This document shows positions 52,583-61,700 of a DNA stretch of 64,000 bases, in pieces. The notes below the pieces were generated by a model. That model saw only the letters and a program-made list of their open reading frames with translations. It did no database searches and had not been told where the DNA came from. Numbering within the stretch: position 1 is the first letter of the stretch; each line of letters begins with the position of its first letter. This DNA is from Desulfovibrio sp. JC022 (GTDB lineage: Bacteria; Desulfobacterota; Desulfovibrionia; Desulfovibrionales; Desulfovibrionaceae). The stretch lies in contig NZ_VOPZ01000003.1 in assembly GCF_010470665.1 (NCBI RefSeq), forward strand, positions 370,430-434,429, read 5' to 3'. The translations under genes and the position numbers were made by a program.

Positions 52583-54253
52583 TTATTGATGTACCTGCCG
52601 CATACATTTAATCAGAGTTTTGATGCGGCAATCGTAGGTGTGTTCATTCAGGATTCTTTTACGCGCGGCCTTGATTATCCGTTTTCGTGCAGATTCATCA
52701 TTCAGATATTTATCAACCAACTGCGGTATTTCAGCGAGTGAATTATAGACCGCTATTTCTTTGCCCGGTTCGAAAAGCTTTTCCATCTGGTAACGGTGAT
52801 CGGTCAGGATGAAGCCGTTGCAGGCCGGAACATCAAAGACCCTCTGGTTGACCGCTCCTTTCATCTGCTGACTGGTGCAGTTGAAGTTAATTTTAGAACA
52901 GGGATAGAATCGGGGCAGGTCGTCATAATAGGACAGTTCATGGTGGTACTCCCATGCGCGATTGCTTTTCAGTATTTGTTTCCAGCCATCATCCCCTACA
53001 ATGAGTGGATTAAAATCAAGGGTTTTTTGCACGCATGAAAGTCGGTATTCCAGTGTGGCCTGCCAGATGATCAGGGTTTCAAAGGCCAGCTTGCGGTGGG
53101 GAATTACGAGATTTTCATATTCCGGGTACAGTTCCGGGAAATCTGTTTTCAGAAAATTTACGACCGAATGTTCCGAACCCTGCCCGAATGCATGGGCCAG
53201 CTCTTTCCATTTTTCAGCCAGTAGACCGCTAATTTTTGAAGCCGTAAAACGTTTGGCGGTTTTGTGGACCATTGAGTTGCCAACAAATGAAATGTCCCGC
53301 GCCCATTTGCTCTCGGTGCAGCCTTTTGAGGGCAGGAAACGGGTCTGGTCTGTGCCCAGCGGCAGGTGGAATATATTGCTGAAACCCATCTCTCGCAGGG
53401 AATCCATGCGGTCCGCATCCCAAGTGAAGATTGTAGTGTCCTCATTTGCCTGTGCCTGATAAAGGGGCAGGATCAGCAGAGGGTTATCCACAAACCACGA
53501 GGCCAGCGGTAATTGAAATTTATGCAGCAGGGTGTTCAGTACTCCTTCCTGATCAACTCCGAGATGGTTGACCGTGAGTACGAAATCGGGCCTGAAGGTG
53601 TCGATGGCTGCGGAAATGCGGGTTACGAATTGTTCCAGCTCCATTTCTTTGGCGTCCATGTTTATGAACATGTGCGGTACACCCTGACGCTGGCATGCGG
53701 CAACGATCTCGCCCATAAGGAAATACTGGCTGGTTAAAAGGAGGATTCTGGGCTTTTCGTTTTGGAATTTGGGCCAGACCGGAAATTCGACTTCCTTGCT
53801 TTCTCGCTCAATGAGCAGTTTTTCTGTTTGAAGATAAAACTGGGAGAGGCGCAGGTAAAAGGGATTTTTCAGCAACTGGACTTTTTTACCGGAATTGGAT
53901 TCCAGTTCCATAATGTGCTTTGCCGCATTCCGGGGTGAGCTGGTATTGATCCAGACCAGATTGGAATGTGCACGTAATTCTTCTTTCAGCCCGCTGGCAG
54001 CGAGGATTTCAGTTTCGCAATCAAGGATGAGCAGGGTACGGTCTTTCTGTTTAAGCAGCTCCCGCGCTGCAACACCAATGCCGGAGCCGATCAGCAAGGG
54101 GATTTTGTCTTCATCCAACTGCGTTGCGAGGTCAGTTTCCCTGCGCTGAGCGTATTTACCCCACATGTGCTTTTTTCTGCCGTCGGCCATGATGCAGATA
54201 TCCAGGAGTTCTGTTTCATCCCTTATTACTTCGGCTGTGTAATTTGTGCTCAT
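52583..54253 (-). CDS. CgeB-like glycosyltransferase
   Basis: 556 residues. N-terminal half is an alpha/beta domain (IPLLIGSGIGVAARELL; LLILDCETEILAAS) of the type seen in sugar-transferase or DUF115-like proteins, followed by a second Rossmann block (RILLLTSQYFLMGEIVAACQRQGVPH). The C-terminal third has the CgeB/Glyco_trans_1_2 pattern (FVGNSMVHKTAKRF, IGDD-like VGDDGW, CSKINFNCTSQQMKGAVNQRVFDVPACNGFILTD). Start moved to ATG 54253, which has TAGGA upstream; a GTG at 54271 overlaps motB. Last gene of the minus-strand motility operon; may glycosylate flagellin or a surface glycan. Confidence 0.82.
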   Translation of the reverse strand: MSTNYTAEVIRDETELLDICIMADGRKKHMWGKYAQRRETDLATQLDEDKIPLLIGSGIGVAARELLKQKDRTLLILDCETEILAASGLKEELRAHSNLVWINTSSPRNAAKHIMELESNSGKKVQLLKNPFYLRLSQFYLQTEKLLIERESKEVEFPVWPKFQNEKPRILLLTSQYFLMGEIVAACQRQGVPHMFINMDAKEMELEQFVTRISAAIDTFRPDFVLTVNHLGVDQEGVLNTLLHKFQLPLASWFVDNPLLILPLYQAQANEDTTIFTWDADRMDSLREMGFSNIFHLPLGTDQTRFLPSKGCTESKWARDISFVGNSMVHKTAKRFTASKISGLLAEKWKELAHAFGQGSEHSVVNFLKTDFPELYPEYENLVIPHRKLAFETLIIWQATLEYRLSCVQKTLDFNPLIVGDDGWKQILKSNRAWEYHHELSYYDDLPRFYPCSKINFNCTSQQMKGAVNQRVFDVPACNGFILTDHRYQMEKLFEPGKEIAVYNSLAEIPQLVDKYLNDESARKRIIKAARKRILNEHTYDCRIKTLIKCMRQVHQ

Positions 54254-54264
54254 GTGGTTGGTTC

Positions 54265-55011
54265 CTACCACGAATCCCGGGCAGGTTTATGGTAGAAGAA
54301 TTCAAGTCTTCTATTTTTGCGTTTGTTTGCCGGGCTGTCGTTTTTTACCAGTGGTTGAGTGTCTGCATAGCCCACGGCTTTAAGCCTTTTGGGGGCAATG
54401 CCGCCTTTTTCAACAATATAGCGCAGGGCACTTGCCGCCCGGGCGGAGGACAGCTCCCAGTTGGTTGGAAATTTTTTGGATCGTATTTCGGAATTATCCG
54501 TATGCCCGCGGACCACCAGATTGTAGTTATGGTCCTTGAGGATACTGATCACTTTGTCCAGAACCTTATGGGCGTCCGGTTTTAGTTTTGCTGATCCGGG
54601 CAGGAACAGAGTTGCCGAGTCTGTGTTGACAAGCACGCCGTCCTGATCCGCTTTTACCCCGGATGATTTGCGGGTAGTATCTTCCTCGTCCAGTAGGGCT
54701 TTGATGCGCAGGACCAGTCCGAGCAACCGTTTGTCATTGCTGTCCATTTTGACCTCTTTTCGTTTGAGGTCGGCCGGGGTCAGAGACAGATGGTCATCTT
54801 CCTTGCGTTCGATTTTTACACCGAAAGCATTCTTGAGCGAACCGAGCAGTTCCTTGAATTTTTCAAGGTCGTTGTTTGCAAAGGAGAGTAGCAGCACAAA
54901 AAAGCAGAGCAGAAGAGTTACCATATCCGCGAATGTGGCCATCCACGGCGGAAGTCCTTCTTCCGGCGGCGGATCGTTATTCTTCGGTTTAATTACTACT
55001 ACTTTTACCAT
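54265..55011 (-). CDS. motB: Flagellar motor protein MotB
   Basis: 248 residues. Short cytoplasmic tail PPPEEGLPPWMATFADMVTLLLCFFVLLLSFAN with the ion-binding Asp in FADMVT, periplasmic linker, and OmpA-like peptidoglycan anchor (VVRGHTDNSEIRSKKFPTNWELSSARAASALRYIVEKGG, AVGYADTQPLV). It forms the stator with MotA, encoded 15 nt upstream. The N-terminal 45 residues are nearly identical to those of the lone MotB-like protein at 4.7 kb, showing a recent common origin or strong constraint. Confidence 0.94.
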   Translation of the reverse strand: MVKVVVIKPKNNDPPPEEGLPPWMATFADMVTLLLCFFVLLLSFANNDLEKFKELLGSLKNAFGVKIERKEDDHLSLTPADLKRKEVKMDSNDKRLLGLVLRIKALLDEEDTTRKSSGVKADQDGVLVNTDSATLFLPGSAKLKPDAHKVLDKVISILKDHNYNLVVRGHTDNSEIRSKKFPTNWELSSARAASALRYIVEKGGIAPKRLKAVGYADTQPLVKNDSPANKRKNRRLEFFYHKPARDSW

Positions 55012-55026
55012 GCCGAACCTTTGAAG

Positions 55027-55782
55027 TTACGCCGCTGCGTCACGCAGGCCCGGGGAAAGGAATGCCTGAAGTTTTTCCTTAACAATGGAAGGGTGCTCTC
55101 CTTTCTGGATGGAGACGACTCCTTCAACCATGATTTCCATATAAGTGGCTTCCTCAATGGAACGTTCGGAAAGCTTGGTCGCCAGGGGCAGGAAAACGAC
55201 GTTGGCCAGAATGGATCCATAAAGGGTAGTCAGCAATGCAACCGCCATTGCAGGGCCGATGGCGTCCGGGTCACTCAGGTTTGAAAGCATCTGGACCAAA
55301 CCGATAAGTGTACCGATCATTCCGAACGCAGGAGCCATGGCCCCCATGCCTTTCATTACTCCCTGTCCCTGATAGTGTCGTTTTTTCATGGCATCGATTT
55401 CAATTTCCATGATTGAACGGACCAGATCTCCATCAGTGCCGTCTGCAACAAGGATAACCCCTTTTTTGAGGTATTCGTCGTCAATGGCAACTTTTTCCAG
55501 TGCGACAAGGCTTTCCTTTCTTGCGGTTTCAGCCAGTGCAACAATCTGGTCGATTATTGCTTTAGGGTCTTCAGATTTTGCGAAGAAGCCCTTTAAAGCA
55601 ATTTTGAATGCTTTGAGAACCACTCCCATGGGGAACATGATGAAGGCGGAGGCAAATGTTCCGCCCACAACAACAACAAGGGATGGAGGGTCAACAAACC
55701 CGCCAGCGTTACCGCCCATAAAAATGGTCGCTACGATAAGCCCGAAACCGCCGACAATTCCTATTAAAGTTGCAATATCCAT
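55027..55782 (-). CDS. motA: Flagellar motor stator protein MotA
   Basis: 251 residues, four membrane helices. N-terminus MDIATLIGIVGGFGLIVATIFMGG and PSLVVVVGGTFASAFIMFP are typical of MotA/PomA. The cytoplasmic loop contains IDDEYLKKG and RSIMEIEIDAMKKRH, which contact the rotor, and the last helices GMIGTLIGLVQMLSNL and MAVALLTTLYGSILANVVFLPLATKL line the ion channel. It makes the stator ring with MotB. Its position after a FapA gene in one operon is typical of Desulfovibrio-like genomes as I understand them. Confidence 0.95.
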   Translation of the reverse strand: MDIATLIGIVGGFGLIVATIFMGGNAGGFVDPPSLVVVVGGTFASAFIMFPMGVVLKAFKIALKGFFAKSEDPKAIIDQIVALAETARKESLVALEKVAIDDEYLKKGVILVADGTDGDLVRSIMEIEIDAMKKRHYQGQGVMKGMGAMAPAFGMIGTLIGLVQMLSNLSDPDAIGPAMAVALLTTLYGSILANVVFLPLATKLSERSIEEATYMEIMVEGVVSIQKGEHPSIVKEKLQAFLSPGLRDAAA

Positions 55783-55789
55783 ATTTGCT

Positions 55790-56902
55790 CTATCTCTTTA
55801 ACGCGGGAGAGCCCACTTTGATCTCGTTGTTTTCATAGTAGAAAAATACATCTTCTAGAGGTTCATCCACTTGCATGTAAGCTTGACCGATGCTTATTTC
55901 CACTCCGGGTTTAACAATGCCCTGAACCATAATCCTACAACTTTCCAGCCTTTCCGTCTGCTGGATTTTGCCCCAAAGCTGCTTTTTCTTGTTTTTCAAA
56001 AAACGAATTTTCATTTCGCATTTTTCGATTTTTTCGGTGAATTCCGCAGTGGTAGATGCTCCGTTACTCATTATTTTCTGTAGTTTATTTGCTTCATCTT
56101 GCAAGACAGAAATTTGAGTAGAAATTTTATCGATCTGAAGGAGCAGTACTGGATTGTAGCCTACTACAACCTGCGATGCGGCACTTAAACCTCCGCCCAG
56201 TTGTTCGCCGATGAATACTATCTGGTCGCTGTAGCATTTGCCCCCGGCAAAACGTCCTTTCACTGCAAATTTACCTTCGCTGTATACAGTAGTGTGCATG
56301 CAGTTTTTATCAATGATAATATTTCCGCTGCTTACAAGAGTTGCATTTTCGCAAAAACTTGTGCGCAGGGTCTCTTTTGACTCAACAATACCTTTGCTGT
56401 TGCCCTTTATTCCCCCGTCACACTTGAGGAATCCGGCTGCATGCACATTGGCTTGCTCAATGATGCCTTTTACATTGATATTGTTGGCTTTAACATCCAG
56501 GCCGGATTTTATTGCACCGTGCACAACCATGTCCCCGACAAAAAAGATGTTTCCGGTGGAAAGGTTTACATCACCACGAACATTAAGCAGTTCCTTGACT
56601 GTTATCAGGCTGTCTTCATTGTAGAAAACATAGCCGTTGCGGGTGGCAATCAGCTGATCAGTATTGTCGGGATTGACCTTTGTGTTTGGGCCGCGGGGAA
56701 AATCTTTATCCGGGTAATGGCGCTGCCCAAGACCGCAACTGCCATCCTCGCCCGGTTCTTCCCACTGGGCAAGTACCTGACCGACAATTACGCTCTGCAC
56801 GTAGCCCATATTGTAGTAGTCAACGCTTCCGTCGTTTTTTTCTACCGGCTTCAGGTCTTTGTAATCGAAATCCGGGTCAAAATAGTGTTTCAGGCAGGGC
56901 AT
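55790..56902 (-). CDS. FapA-domain (DUF342) polymer-like protein
   Basis: 370 residues. Beta-helix-like repeats of the FapA/DUF342 family (VRGDVNLSTGNIFFVGDMVVHGAIKSGLDVKANNINVKGIIEQANVHAAGFLKCDGGIKG) followed by a coiled-coil region (QIDKISTQISVLQDEANKLQKI) and a C-terminal beta tail (CRIMVQGIVKPGVEISIGQAYMQV). FapA-type proteins are linked to flagellar assembly in several phyla. ATG 56902 follows CGGAG. It lies 29 nt after the STAS gene and 7 nt before motA. Confidence 0.9.
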   Translation of the reverse strand: MPCLKHYFDPDFDYKDLKPVEKNDGSVDYYNMGYVQSVIVGQVLAQWEEPGEDGSCGLGQRHYPDKDFPRGPNTKVNPDNTDQLIATRNGYVFYNEDSLITVKELLNVRGDVNLSTGNIFFVGDMVVHGAIKSGLDVKANNINVKGIIEQANVHAAGFLKCDGGIKGNSKGIVESKETLRTSFCENATLVSSGNIIIDKNCMHTTVYSEGKFAVKGRFAGGKCYSDQIVFIGEQLGGGLSAASQVVVGYNPVLLLQIDKISTQISVLQDEANKLQKIMSNGASTTAEFTEKIEKCEMKIRFLKNKKKQLWGKIQQTERLESCRIMVQGIVKPGVEISIGQAYMQVDEPLEDVFFYYENNEIKVGSPALKR

Positions 56903-56931
56903 GTATATGCTCCGGTATATGCGGGGGGCAT

Positions 56932-57261
56932 TTAAGGGATTTCCATTTCGTCTTCAATGATATTGAAAAAGGAGATGAGTCTAACCAGTTCCAGAGTCTT
57001 ACAGATCTGTTCACTTGGACGTAGCAGGTACATGTTTTTATTCTGGCTTTTAAGCCGGGAATTCAGCGAAACCAGAAAGCCTATCCCCGAGCTGTCAAGG
57101 AAACGGGCTTCGGAAAGGTCTGCAACTACAAGCTCCACGTCTGAAGATTCACAGTCCTGTTCAACCTGTTCCTTGAATGCATAAATGGTCTCAATGGTGA
57201 TCTCTCTACCGCATTTAAGGGTCAGGATACCATCGTGTATTTTTATTACTTCTTCCGCCAT
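56932..57261 (-). CDS. STAS-domain anti-sigma factor antagonist
   Basis: 109 residues. STAS fold with the phosphorylatable Ser in LDSSGIGFLVSLNSRLK (about residue 58), the hallmark of RsbV/SpoIIAA-type antagonists. It would bind and sequester the kinase encoded just upstream; when phosphorylated it lets go. The gene overlaps the kinase gene by 16 nt. A matching phosphatase (PP2C) is not in the window. Confidence 0.93.
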   Translation of the reverse strand: MAEEVIKIHDGILTLKCGREITIETIYAFKEQVEQDCESSDVELVVADLSEARFLDSSGIGFLVSLNSRLKSQNKNMYLLRPSEQICKTLELVRLISFFNIIEDEMEIP

Positions 57262-57674
57262 TGATTATCCTTTAACTTGCGGGTGAGCTTTATGATATTC
57301 TTCTCTTTTACTTTAATGAGTTCAAAAGTATCCATCAGTTCGGACATGATGAACATACCTCTTCCTCCGACTGCTTCCGGGGAGGGCATGGAGAAGTCAA
57401 TTGATTTGGAACAGAGTCCTTTACCCCAATCCGCAATTTCAAAAACGATATGGCTGCCGGGGTGAATTTCAATTGTCAGTTCCAGTCTGCTGCAATCCTT
57501 GATTTTATCATAGGCGTGCCGGGCTACATTGGAACATCCTTCAGTGAGAACAAGATCCATGTCGTGGAGGAGGTTTTCATCCACAACAAAATCTTTAAGA
57601 ATGATAATTGCCTTGCGGGCTACTTCCCTGCTTTCTTCAGGGTTTGGAACTGATTCCAGCACAAAGCGATGCAT
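57246..57674 (-). CDS. RsbW-like anti-sigma factor/serine kinase
   Basis: 142 residues. GHKL ATPase of the RsbW/SpoIIAB type: VLTEGCSNVARHAY (N box), EIADWGKGL (G1 box) and GGRGMFIMSELMD (G2 box). It phosphorylates the STAS partner on Ser and in other bacteria also binds a sigma factor. First gene of the minus-strand operon kinase - STAS - FapA - MotA - MotB - CgeB-like; the partner-switch pair placed in a motility operon suggests it may control the stator or flagellar assembly rather than a sigma factor. Confidence 0.92.
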   Translation of the reverse strand: MHRFVLESVPNPEESREVARKAIIILKDFVVDENLLHDMDLVLTEGCSNVARHAYDKIKDCSRLELTIEIHPGSHIVFEIADWGKGLCSKSIDFSMPSPEAVGGRGMFIMSELMDTFELIKVKEKNIIKLTRKLKDNQWRKK

Positions 57675-57809
57675 TAATGCTCCATGTTTCCTGTCTGACG
57701 CAAAATCTGTTGCTTCAAACGTTACAACTTCCGGCTGCCATTATTGATGAGGATTAATATACCTAATCCTCTCTTTTTCGCAAAGGAAGTCAAGGTAAAA
57801 GCTTAAATT

Positions 57810-58277
57810 TTAGATAAAATCATCTGAATCAAGTATGATTGTTACCGGACCCCAGTTTACAAAATCCACGTTCATCATGGCTCCAAACTGTCCGGTAGCA
57901 ACTTTTGCGGGGGCTTTTTGGCTTACATCTGCAACAAGACGGTCAAATAGATCGTTGGCAAGTTGCGGTGCGGCTGCCCCTGTAAACGACGGTCTACGGC
58001 CCTTTTTACAGGATGCGTAAAGGGTGAACTGAGATACTAGCAGTACATCTCCGCCGATATCTTCAAGAGAACGATTCATGCGCCCGTCTTCATCCTCAAA
58101 GATGCGCAGTCCGATCATCTTATCGATAAGAGTCTTCCAGATCTTTGATTCAGGCAGTTTTTCTGTATCATCTTTGCCGAATCCGGCTAGAACCATAATT
58201 CCGGGTCCGATCTCACCTACAGTGGAAGCGTCTACCTCGACTTTGCCGCCGCTTGTTCTCTGAATGACTAAACGCAT
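57810..58277 (-). CDS. dtd: D-aminoacyl-tRNA deacylase
   Basis: 155 residues, full length. Removes D-amino acids (and glycine mischarged on tRNA-Ala) from tRNA. Motifs SQFTLYA (about residues 82-88) and the C-terminal [11 protein letters not shown], a variant of the family NxGPVT motif, form the cis-proline active site. The start is 1 nt after the queD stop, with GAGGAA inside the end of queD, so the two are co-translated. Confidence 0.95.
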   Translation of the reverse strand: MRLVIQRTSGGKVEVDASTVGEIGPGIMVLAGFGKDDTEKLPESKIWKTLIDKMIGLRIFEDEDGRMNRSLEDIGGDVLLVSQFTLYASCKKGRRPSFTGAAAPQLANDLFDRLVADVSQKAPAKVATGQFGAMMNVDFVNWGPVTIILDSDDFI

Positions 58278-58278
58278 T

Positions 58279-58665
58279 TTATTCCTCGGAGTAGGAAGCT
58301 ACGGAGGATTCTTTTTCAGACACAGAAGCGTAGACCATTTTTATGTGTTCGTTTTCGACTCTTTTTTTCATTTCCTGATAAATGTAGCGAGCGATGTTCT
58401 CAGAAGAAGGGTTGCGGTGTTCGAAATATTCTGTGCTGTTCAGGTGTTTGTGATCAAGGGTGTCCAGTACTTCACTTAGTTCTTTTTTCAGCTCTTTGAA
58501 GTCCATAAGGATTTCAACTTTCGGATCAAGGCGGTCGCCTTCAATTTCAACTTCAACACCGAAGTTGTGACCGTGCATGTTCTCGCATTTTCCGCCGTAA
58601 TTACGGAGCTGATGCGCGGCACTGAAGTCTTTTTTTACTTTGAGTTTCCATTTTCCTTTAGACAT
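58279..58665 (-). CDS. queD: 6-carboxy-5,6,7,8-tetrahydropterin synthase
   Basis: 128 residues. PTPS-fold enzyme of queuosine biosynthesis. Zinc His in [10 protein letters not shown], catalytic Cys and zinc His pair in [17 protein letters not shown], Asp-His in LDHKHLN, and Glu in [12 protein letters not shown] and [11 protein letters not shown]. Converts 7,8-dihydroneopterin triphosphate to 6-carboxytetrahydropterin. Start at ATG 58665 with GGAG upstream. No queC or queE nearby. Confidence 0.93.
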   Translation of the reverse strand: MSKGKWKLKVKKDFSAAHQLRNYGGKCENMHGHNFGVEVEIEGDRLDPKVEILMDFKELKKELSEVLDTLDHKHLNSTEYFEHRNPSSENIARYIYQEMKKRVENEHIKMVYASVSEKESSVASYSEE

Positions 58666-58716
58666 ATCTCTCTCCAAGTTTTTATGCAAAATTTATCGTG
58701 CTTGTACTTATTAAAA

Positions 58717-58783
58717 ACAACTATAAGGTTTTGGGATTCTTAAACCCTTTTGCAAAAGGGTTTAAGCCGCCGGAGGCATGCCT
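58717..58783. repeat. Dispersed modular intergenic repeat, copy B
   Basis: TATAAGGTTTTGGGATT edge, perfect 13-bp hairpin CTTAAACCCTTTT with its complement (about 58739-58766, same stem as copy A), then GCCGCCGGAGGC. It lies between dnaE and queD and reads as a terminator of dnaE on the minus strand. Confidence 0.82.
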
Positions 58784-61700
58784 TTATTGCATTTTGGCTT
58801 TGCCATTCCCGTTCTTGCGCCATTGGTTGAATTCTTTCCAGAAATCGCCGTTGGGACGGATGTTGTAGCCGTGCCCGAGGCGCAGGGTGCAGATGGAATC
58901 GGCAAGAAACATCTGCATGGTTACCGGAGCTGAACCGGGATAACCGGCAAGGATCGCTTTCAGCTCGGCAATACCTTCTTCAGTGCACAGGGTGTGGTGT
59001 ACGGAAAGCGGTACTGCTTCCTGGCATCCGGCCTGTGCGTTTTCCAGCGGTGAAATTTCATCGCACATGACCTTGGATTCCGCCGGAGCTTCTTCCTGCC
59101 CTTCTTCGGGGGGAGGGTTGTCCACCTTGCCTTTGATCAGCAAAGGGATGTCCTGTCCAAGATATTGATGCACTTCTTCATAGGTCTTGGGAAAAATGAT
59201 TAATTCCCCGGACCCGGTCATGTCCTCAATGGTGGCAAAGGCCATTTTCTTGCCACTTTTTTTGGTAATGATTTCTTTGTGTCCGGTGATGATTGCCCCC
59301 AGCTTGACTTGAGCTTCATGGACCATTTTCGGACAATCTTCAATGGTCTGCAAACCGAGCCGGCTCATCTCGTGTCGATAGGAAAGCAGTGGATGGCAAG
59401 TCAGGTAGAAGCCGAGGGCTTCTTTTTCAAGACGCTGCATCTCCTTGTCATCCATTTCCTCCATGTTGAATTCTTCAAAGCTGACTGTGGCGGGTTTTTC
59501 GGCTTCACCTCCGCCGCCGAGCATATCCAGCATATTGATCATGCCGGATTCTTTTTCTTTGGTTTTTTTCTGACCGTAGGAAACGGCTTTGTCCAGCGAA
59601 GCGATCAGTCCAGAACGGGTAAGCCCCATGGAATCAAAAGCACCGGCGCGTACCAGATATTCAATGACGCGCTTGGTAACGCGGCGCAGGTTGACGCGGG
59701 TTACAAAATCCACGAAATCCTTGAAATGTCCGTTGGCCTGACGTTCGGCAACAATTTCATCAATCGCTTCCTCGCCAACGTTCTTGATTCCGGCCATACC
59801 GTAAATGATGTCGCCTTCGTACACCGAGAAACGGGCCACACCGAGGTTGATGTCGGGTTGGCGTACGGTAACATCCATATCGCGGCAGGCGTTGATGTAC
59901 ATGATGATCTTTTCGGTGTTGTTCATTTCAGTACTCATGAGTGCTGCCATGAATTCCACCGGGAAGTGAGCTTTGAGATAAGCTGTGTAATAAGAGATCA
60001 GCGCGTAGGCTGCGGAGTGCGATTTGTTGAAACCATAGGCCGCAAACTGTTCCATAAGGTCAAAAATTTCGTTTGCGGTCTCTTTGGGGATGTCGTTTTC
60101 TTTAGCCCCGTCAACGAAACGGACCCTGTGCTGGGCCATTTCTTCGGCGATTTTTTTACCCATGGCACGGCGGAGCAGGTCACCTTCACCAAGGGAGTAG
60201 TTGGCGATGGTCATAGCCGCGCCCATAACCTGTTCCTGATAAACGATTACACCGTATGTCGGCTTGAGGCTTGGTTCAAGGGTGGGCCAGAGGTAGGTTA
60301 CCTCGATTTCACCGTGCTTACGCTTAATGAATTCATCGACCATACCGGAACCCAGCGGGCCGGGACGGTAAAGGGCGAGCATCGCGATGATGTCTTCAAA
60401 GCAGCTTGGTCTGAGCATACGCAGGTATTTACGCATACCGGAAGATTCAACCTGAAAGACACCGTCGGTATCCCCTTTACAGAAAATATCGAAGGTGGCC
60501 GGGTCATCAAGGGTGAGGGTATCGAGGTCCGGGGCTTCCTTGCCCTGAAGGCGGATGATGTCGAGGCAATCCTCGATAACAGTCATGGTTCGCAGGCCCA
60601 GAAAGTCGAATTTGATCAGGCCTACTTTTTCGACCTTTTTCATGTCGTACTGGGTTACGATTTCGCCCTTTTTACCTTTATATAGGGGCAGGTAATCGGT
60701 CATGGGCTTATCGGAGATAACAACCCCGGCCGCGTGAGTGGACGCATGGCGGGACATACCTTCCAGACGGGTGGCGATGTCCATGAGTTTGGCGATTTTG
60801 GGATCGGTGGCGACCATATTGCCCAGCTCGGGGATGGCCTCCACCGCGTTGGGCACGGTGATCTTGGCCTTTTTGACCCCTAAGCCCTGCGCAATAACTG
60901 CCGGATCATCAGGAACAAGCTTGGCAATGGGGTCAGTCTCGGAAAAATGCATGCCCATGGCGCGGCCTACGTCTTTGATTACCGCCTTGGTCTTCATGGT
61001 TCCGTAGGTGGTAATCTGGGCCACACGGTCCCAGCCGTATTTATCGGAGCAGTATTTAACTACTTCAAGGCGTCGTCGTTCACAGAAGTCGACGTCAATA
61101 TCAGGCATGGAGATACGTTCTACGTTGAGAAATCGTTCAAAGAGCAGATCGTAAGGGAGCGGGTCGATGTTTGTGATGCGCAGTGCCCACGCAACAATGG
61201 ACCCGGCAGCAGAACCACGGCCCGGACCGACCGGAATACGGTTGTCCTTAGCCCAGTTGATAAAGTCCTGAACGATTAGAAAGTAGGCCGGGAATCCCAT
61301 TTCAATGATGATGTCCAGCTCGTAATCGAGACGATCCCAGTAAACCTTTTCATCAATGTCATACGGGGCAGTTTCAATACGTTTTTGCAGACCTTCTTTG
61401 CAGAGTTTTACAAACTCGGTATCGATGGTCATGCCTTCTGAAAGCTCGTATTCCGGAAAGTAGTAGTTGCCCAGCTCAATCTCAAGATTGCACATCTCGG
61501 CAATCTTCTGGGTGTTGGCTATTGCTTCCGGTACATGGGCGAAATATTCTTCGAACTCTTCCTGCGGTTTGAAGTAGAGCTGGTCTGTGCCCATGCGGAA
61601 ACGTTTTTCAGCATCCACTGTGGTCTGGGTCTGGATGCAGAGCAGCAGGTCGTGGGCTTCGTAGTCTTCCTTGGTCAGGTAGTGGCAGTCATTGGTGGCA

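Noticed and set aside
57700..57800. Sigma-70 promoter for the motility operon on the minus strand (TTGACT near 57790)
   Set aside because: The nearest -10-like TATATT is 26 nt away, too far for a normal spacer.
59279..60685. 468-codon plus-strand frame
   Set aside because: Antisense to dnaE, no family resemblance or ribosome binding site.
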